From Chitinophagales bacterium (GTDB lineage Bacteria; Bacteroidota; Bacteroidia; Chitinophagales; UBA2359), in contig JAHDEE010000015.1 of assembly GCA_020629005.1 (NCBI GenBank), forward strand, positions 1 to 32,478: 32,478 bases of DNA, given 5' to 3'. The notes under the pieces are model-generated. The model made no database searches, was not told the origin of the DNA, and was given only the letters and a program-made list of their open reading frames with translations. Each line of letters begins with the position of its first letter. Position 1 is the first letter of the stretch. Positions 30,560-32,478 of the stretch are shown piece by piece. The position numbers and the translations under genes were made by a program.

Positions 30560-31525
30560 CTACTGAAGTGTAATTTCTACTCTTCTATTCTTTGCTTTTC
30601 CATCTTCAGTGGTGTTAGGAGCAATAGGCTTGTCTGGCCCAAATCCATTTACGCTCATCTGCTTCATAGAGATTCCTCCATTCTTGCTAAGATAAGATTG
30701 CACAAATGCCGCCCGTTCCTTGGATAGGTTTACATTGTAGGCTCTGTTTCCTACGTTATCTGTGTGTCCTGCAACACCCAACTTTGCCCCTTTGACATTA
30801 TCGAGGTAGTAGATAATATCAGAGATATCTTTCCTTTGTTTTGGTGTTAGATTTATTGTGTTTTGATTGGTTCCAAAGTACACGGTTAAGGGTTTTCCAA
30901 CCAATCGTTTTTTGACTTCTGCGATCCGATCGTTGCCCTTTTCTTTCTGTTTGAAAGCAAATTGCACTCCCTGCACCAGTTTGTCGCCTTTAAATTTGTC
31001 TTTTCCCACTACTTGACTTGCCAATGCCATTTGTGCGGCTGGAACTCCCAGTTTCATCATCATCTTCTTCACATCATTGGCCCTTGCCAACCCAAGATCA
31101 GGGTGAATACTGTTGTTCTTTTCACTTTTTTCATAGTAGCCAGTAATTAAGAGAGATCTCTCGGGATTCTTCTTCAGGTATTCGGCTGTCTCTTTTGTGG
31201 CCCCTTTCAAGCTAACACTTTGCGGGGTGAGATAATTAAATCCTGAATTTTTGAAACTGATATAGTCTTCCGCTTTTGTTACAAAGGCTGACTTGTCTGC
31301 AATCGTCCAAGAGGTCTTTGCGACAACTGGTGCGGCTTTTGTCGCTGCCGGTGCAACTGTCTTAGCTGCTGCTGCGGCAGCACCTGTCGTTGTGACTGCG
31401 GCTGCAGTAGAAGCAGCGGCGGTTCCCCCGGTTAAGAGTGGACAGAGAAAGAGGTTGAATAGGAAGGCTCCGAGCAGACACCAGCCCAAAAGCATCATAA
31501 TCCAAAAGGGTACTGAATTTTTCAT
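30560..31525 (-). CDS. Membrane-anchored protein with two OmpA-like domains
   Basis: The frame opens at 31576, but the ATG at 31525 (MKNSVPFWIMMLLGWCLLGAF) begins a hydrophobic segment, giving 321 residues. After that anchor (about 5-31) comes an Ala/Thr-rich linker. A first domain (about 75-195; SLLITGYYEKSE, LGLARANDVKKMMMKLGVP) has OmpA/MotB topology but lacks the conserved ligand pattern. The second (about 210-321; YFGTNQNTINLTPKQRKDI, AGHTDNVGNRAYNVNLSKERA, NGFGPDKP, NRRVEI) keeps the TD-x-x-G...N-x-x-LS-x-x-RA signature that binds diaminopimelate in peptidoglycan. An uncleaved helix with a peptidoglycan-binding domain recalls MotB. It is first in the cluster, with a consensus -7 box 49 nt upstream; the coiled-coil gene follows after 35 bp. 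Confidence 0.88.
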   Translation of the reverse strand: MKNSVPFWIMMLLGWCLLGAFLFNLFLCPLLTGGTAAASTAAAVTTTGAAAAAAKTVAPAATKAAPVVAKTSWTIADKSAFVTKAEDYISFKNSGFNYLTPQSVSLKGATKETAEYLKKNPERSLLITGYYEKSEKNNSIHPDLGLARANDVKKMMMKLGVPAAQMALASQVVGKDKFKGDKLVQGVQFAFKQKEKGNDRIAEVKKRLVGKPLTVYFGTNQNTINLTPKQRKDISDIIYYLDNVKGAKLGVAGHTDNVGNRAYNVNLSKERAAFVQSYLSKNGGISMKQMSVNGFGPDKPIAPNTTEDGKAKNRRVEITLQ

Positions 31526-31573
31526 TTTGATTAACGGCGTTTTTATACTGTAATGAGCACAGATTTGAGACTG

Positions 31574-31581
31574 CAAATATA
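31574..31581 (-). promoter_or_regulatory. -7 octamer TATATTTG upstream of the OmpA-like gene
   Basis: A full TAnnTTTG match on the minus strand, 48 nt upstream of the ATG at 31525. Together with the terminator at 24143-24181 it defines a candidate transcription unit of four genes over about 7.4 kb. There is no good TTG at the -33 position, only a T-rich run. Confidence 0.5.
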
Positions 31582-31876
31582 GAGATAGTAACGCAGAGTT
31601 GGAAAAATCTAATACTTAGGGATTAAGACCAGAGCAATTTATCCCATAATTGACGAAATTAATATAAATAACCCTGACATCATTTATTACTTACCTTCAA
31701 TGTTAGATGTGCTGTGTTATGAAAAACAGCCGATTTTACGCGCAGCTATATGACACCTGAGGGCAATTTGACCGAAACAGCAAAAATTGCTTCAGTAAAC
31801 CCTTGGAAACAAATCTCCTAAACATTAAAGGATGGCGCTGCACTTTCGCAGTTTTTACGCCGGGTTAACAAACAAC
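31582..31876. other. Gene-free intergenic stretch
   Basis: About 295 bp holding the upstream region of the OmpA-like gene. A weak hairpin GGCG...CTGC/GCAG-CGCC near 31830-31860 could end the minus-strand gene that stops at 31877. I see no coding sequence. Confidence 0.45.
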
Positions 31877-32478
31877 TTAAGGAGCAGGTACAAGTTCTTC
31901 CAGCTTATCGAAGCTAAAAAAGAATGAGATGAATAGTATGCTAACACCTGCAATCAATGCGACAAAGACAGTTAACCAGGAGGTCCAATGTGCTATGCCA
32001 ACGCGATCCAGGACAAATATGAGCGAGACTCCCATGACCAGGATGCGCAGAATCTCCATAAGGATGGACCATGACCTGGCTTGCAGAATGCCTCCCCAAC
32101 TGATGATCATGAGAAAGATACCAGCCGAAAGCATCATTCGGTCCTGTGCTTCAAGGGGAAACTCCAGATTGATGGTGACAAATAGAAAGGCCAAGCCAAG
32201 CAAGACCTGAACTATGAGATAGGGTTTGGCGTACAGGAACTGCTTGCTATAGAATTTAGTTTGTTCAGATTTCGTATAGCCGATTCGGCCATTTTCAGCA
32301 GTATAGGGCTCAAGACCTCTTGGTCTCCAACCAAGAGGCATAAACCATAACCTAATTTTATCCCAAAGGAATGGCGCAGCAACGGCATCATCCCAAAGTT
32401 GCTTCCAGTATTGAAAATTGATGTAAATGGGATCCCAGGTTCGCGGCGGGTGGGTAATGCCGTAACAAACCTCCTCGA
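31877..32478 (-). CDS. Sterol desaturase/fatty acid hydroxylase family protein, C-terminal part (cut by window edge)
   Basis: An internal ATG at 32341 is not the start: the same frame stays open through 32476 to the window edge and encodes EEVCYGITHPPRTWDPIYINFQ and so on before MPLGWRPRG. The sequence THPPRTWDPIYINFQYWKQLWDDA...KIRLWFMPLGWRPRG is the C-terminal signature of membrane-bound sterol desaturase-family proteins (non-haem di-iron hydroxylases using His clusters; the His motifs would lie outside the window). Four predicted transmembrane segments follow (roughly residues 88-105, 115-131, 139-157 and 164-186 of the visible part), which is longer than the minimal family. Substrate unknown, possibly a membrane lipid. 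About 200 residues are visible and the N-terminal part is missing. Confidence 0.8.
   Translation of the reverse strand, partial: EEVCYGITHPPRTWDPIYINFQYWKQLWDDAVAAPFLWDKIRLWFMPLGWRPRGLEPYTAENGRIGYTKSEQTKFYSKQFLYAKPYLIVQVLLGLAFLFVTINLEFPLEAQDRMMLSAGIFLMIISWGGILQARSWSILMEILRILVMGVSLIFVLDRVGIAHWTSWLTVFVALIAGVSILFISFFFSFDKLEELVPAP

Overview
The window reads as chromosomal DNA of a Bacteroidota bacterium, most likely a Saprospiria/Lewinella-type lineage. This rests on a type IX secretion (T9SS) C-terminal sorting domain on a secreted hydrolase, Bacteroidota-type promoters (a TAnnTTTG or TAnnTTCG -7 octamer, in the best cases about 20 nt downstream of TTG/TTA), a lack of strong Shine-Dalgarno sites, and several families typical of that phylum (acyl-CoA dehydrogenase starting with a KGG-FL motif, YbiT-type ABC-F ATPase, SPATA20-like lipoprotein, helix-hairpin-helix proteins ending in HDP-W). 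The genus assignment is inference. I see no rRNA, tRNA, CRISPR array or transposase gene.

Left part (1-11985): an SDR oxidoreductase, a secreted papain-fold (NlpC/P60-like) protein, an ABC-F ATPase, a long acyl-CoA dehydrogenase, a small lipoprotein, a T9SS-secreted alpha/beta hydrolase divergent from a secreted beta-propeller protein, a membrane-anchored S41-peptidase-like protein and a small membrane protein.

Middle part (11986-23603): a gene-free, hairpin-rich stretch ending in a strong intrinsic terminator (candidate structured RNA); a GNAT acetyltransferase; a DinB-like DUF1569 protein; a translationally coupled pair of secreted proteins whose hydrolase folds appear to have lost catalytic residues (GH2-like and isochorismatase-like); the alkylation-repair pair alkB-ogt; a thioredoxin-fold SPATA20-like lipoprotein with a membrane partner; another small lipoprotein; an EamA exporter; and a small basic protein. 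Three copies of a 161-bp near-palindromic element (6184, 18195, 21860) sit 38-54 bp upstream of minus-strand start codons and form a dispersed repeat family. Other intergenic palindromes and direct repeats cluster at 14.1, 21.1-21.3 and 22.0-22.3 kb.

Right part (24143-31581): the most unusual region is one minus-strand gene set with a recognisable promoter at 31574 and a terminator at 24143-24181. It encodes, in order, a membrane-anchored double-OmpA protein, a 1129-aa membrane-anchored repetitive coiled-coil protein ending in a helix-hairpin-helix domain, a 677-aa protein made largely of KEV repeats with an HU-like N-terminus and the same C-terminal module, and an orphan protein of two tandem P-domains with no protease and no signal peptide. 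I propose, as inference, that it builds an envelope-linked filament or a membrane-to-nucleoid tether. The right edge cuts a sterol desaturase-family gene whose frame stays open to the window boundary.
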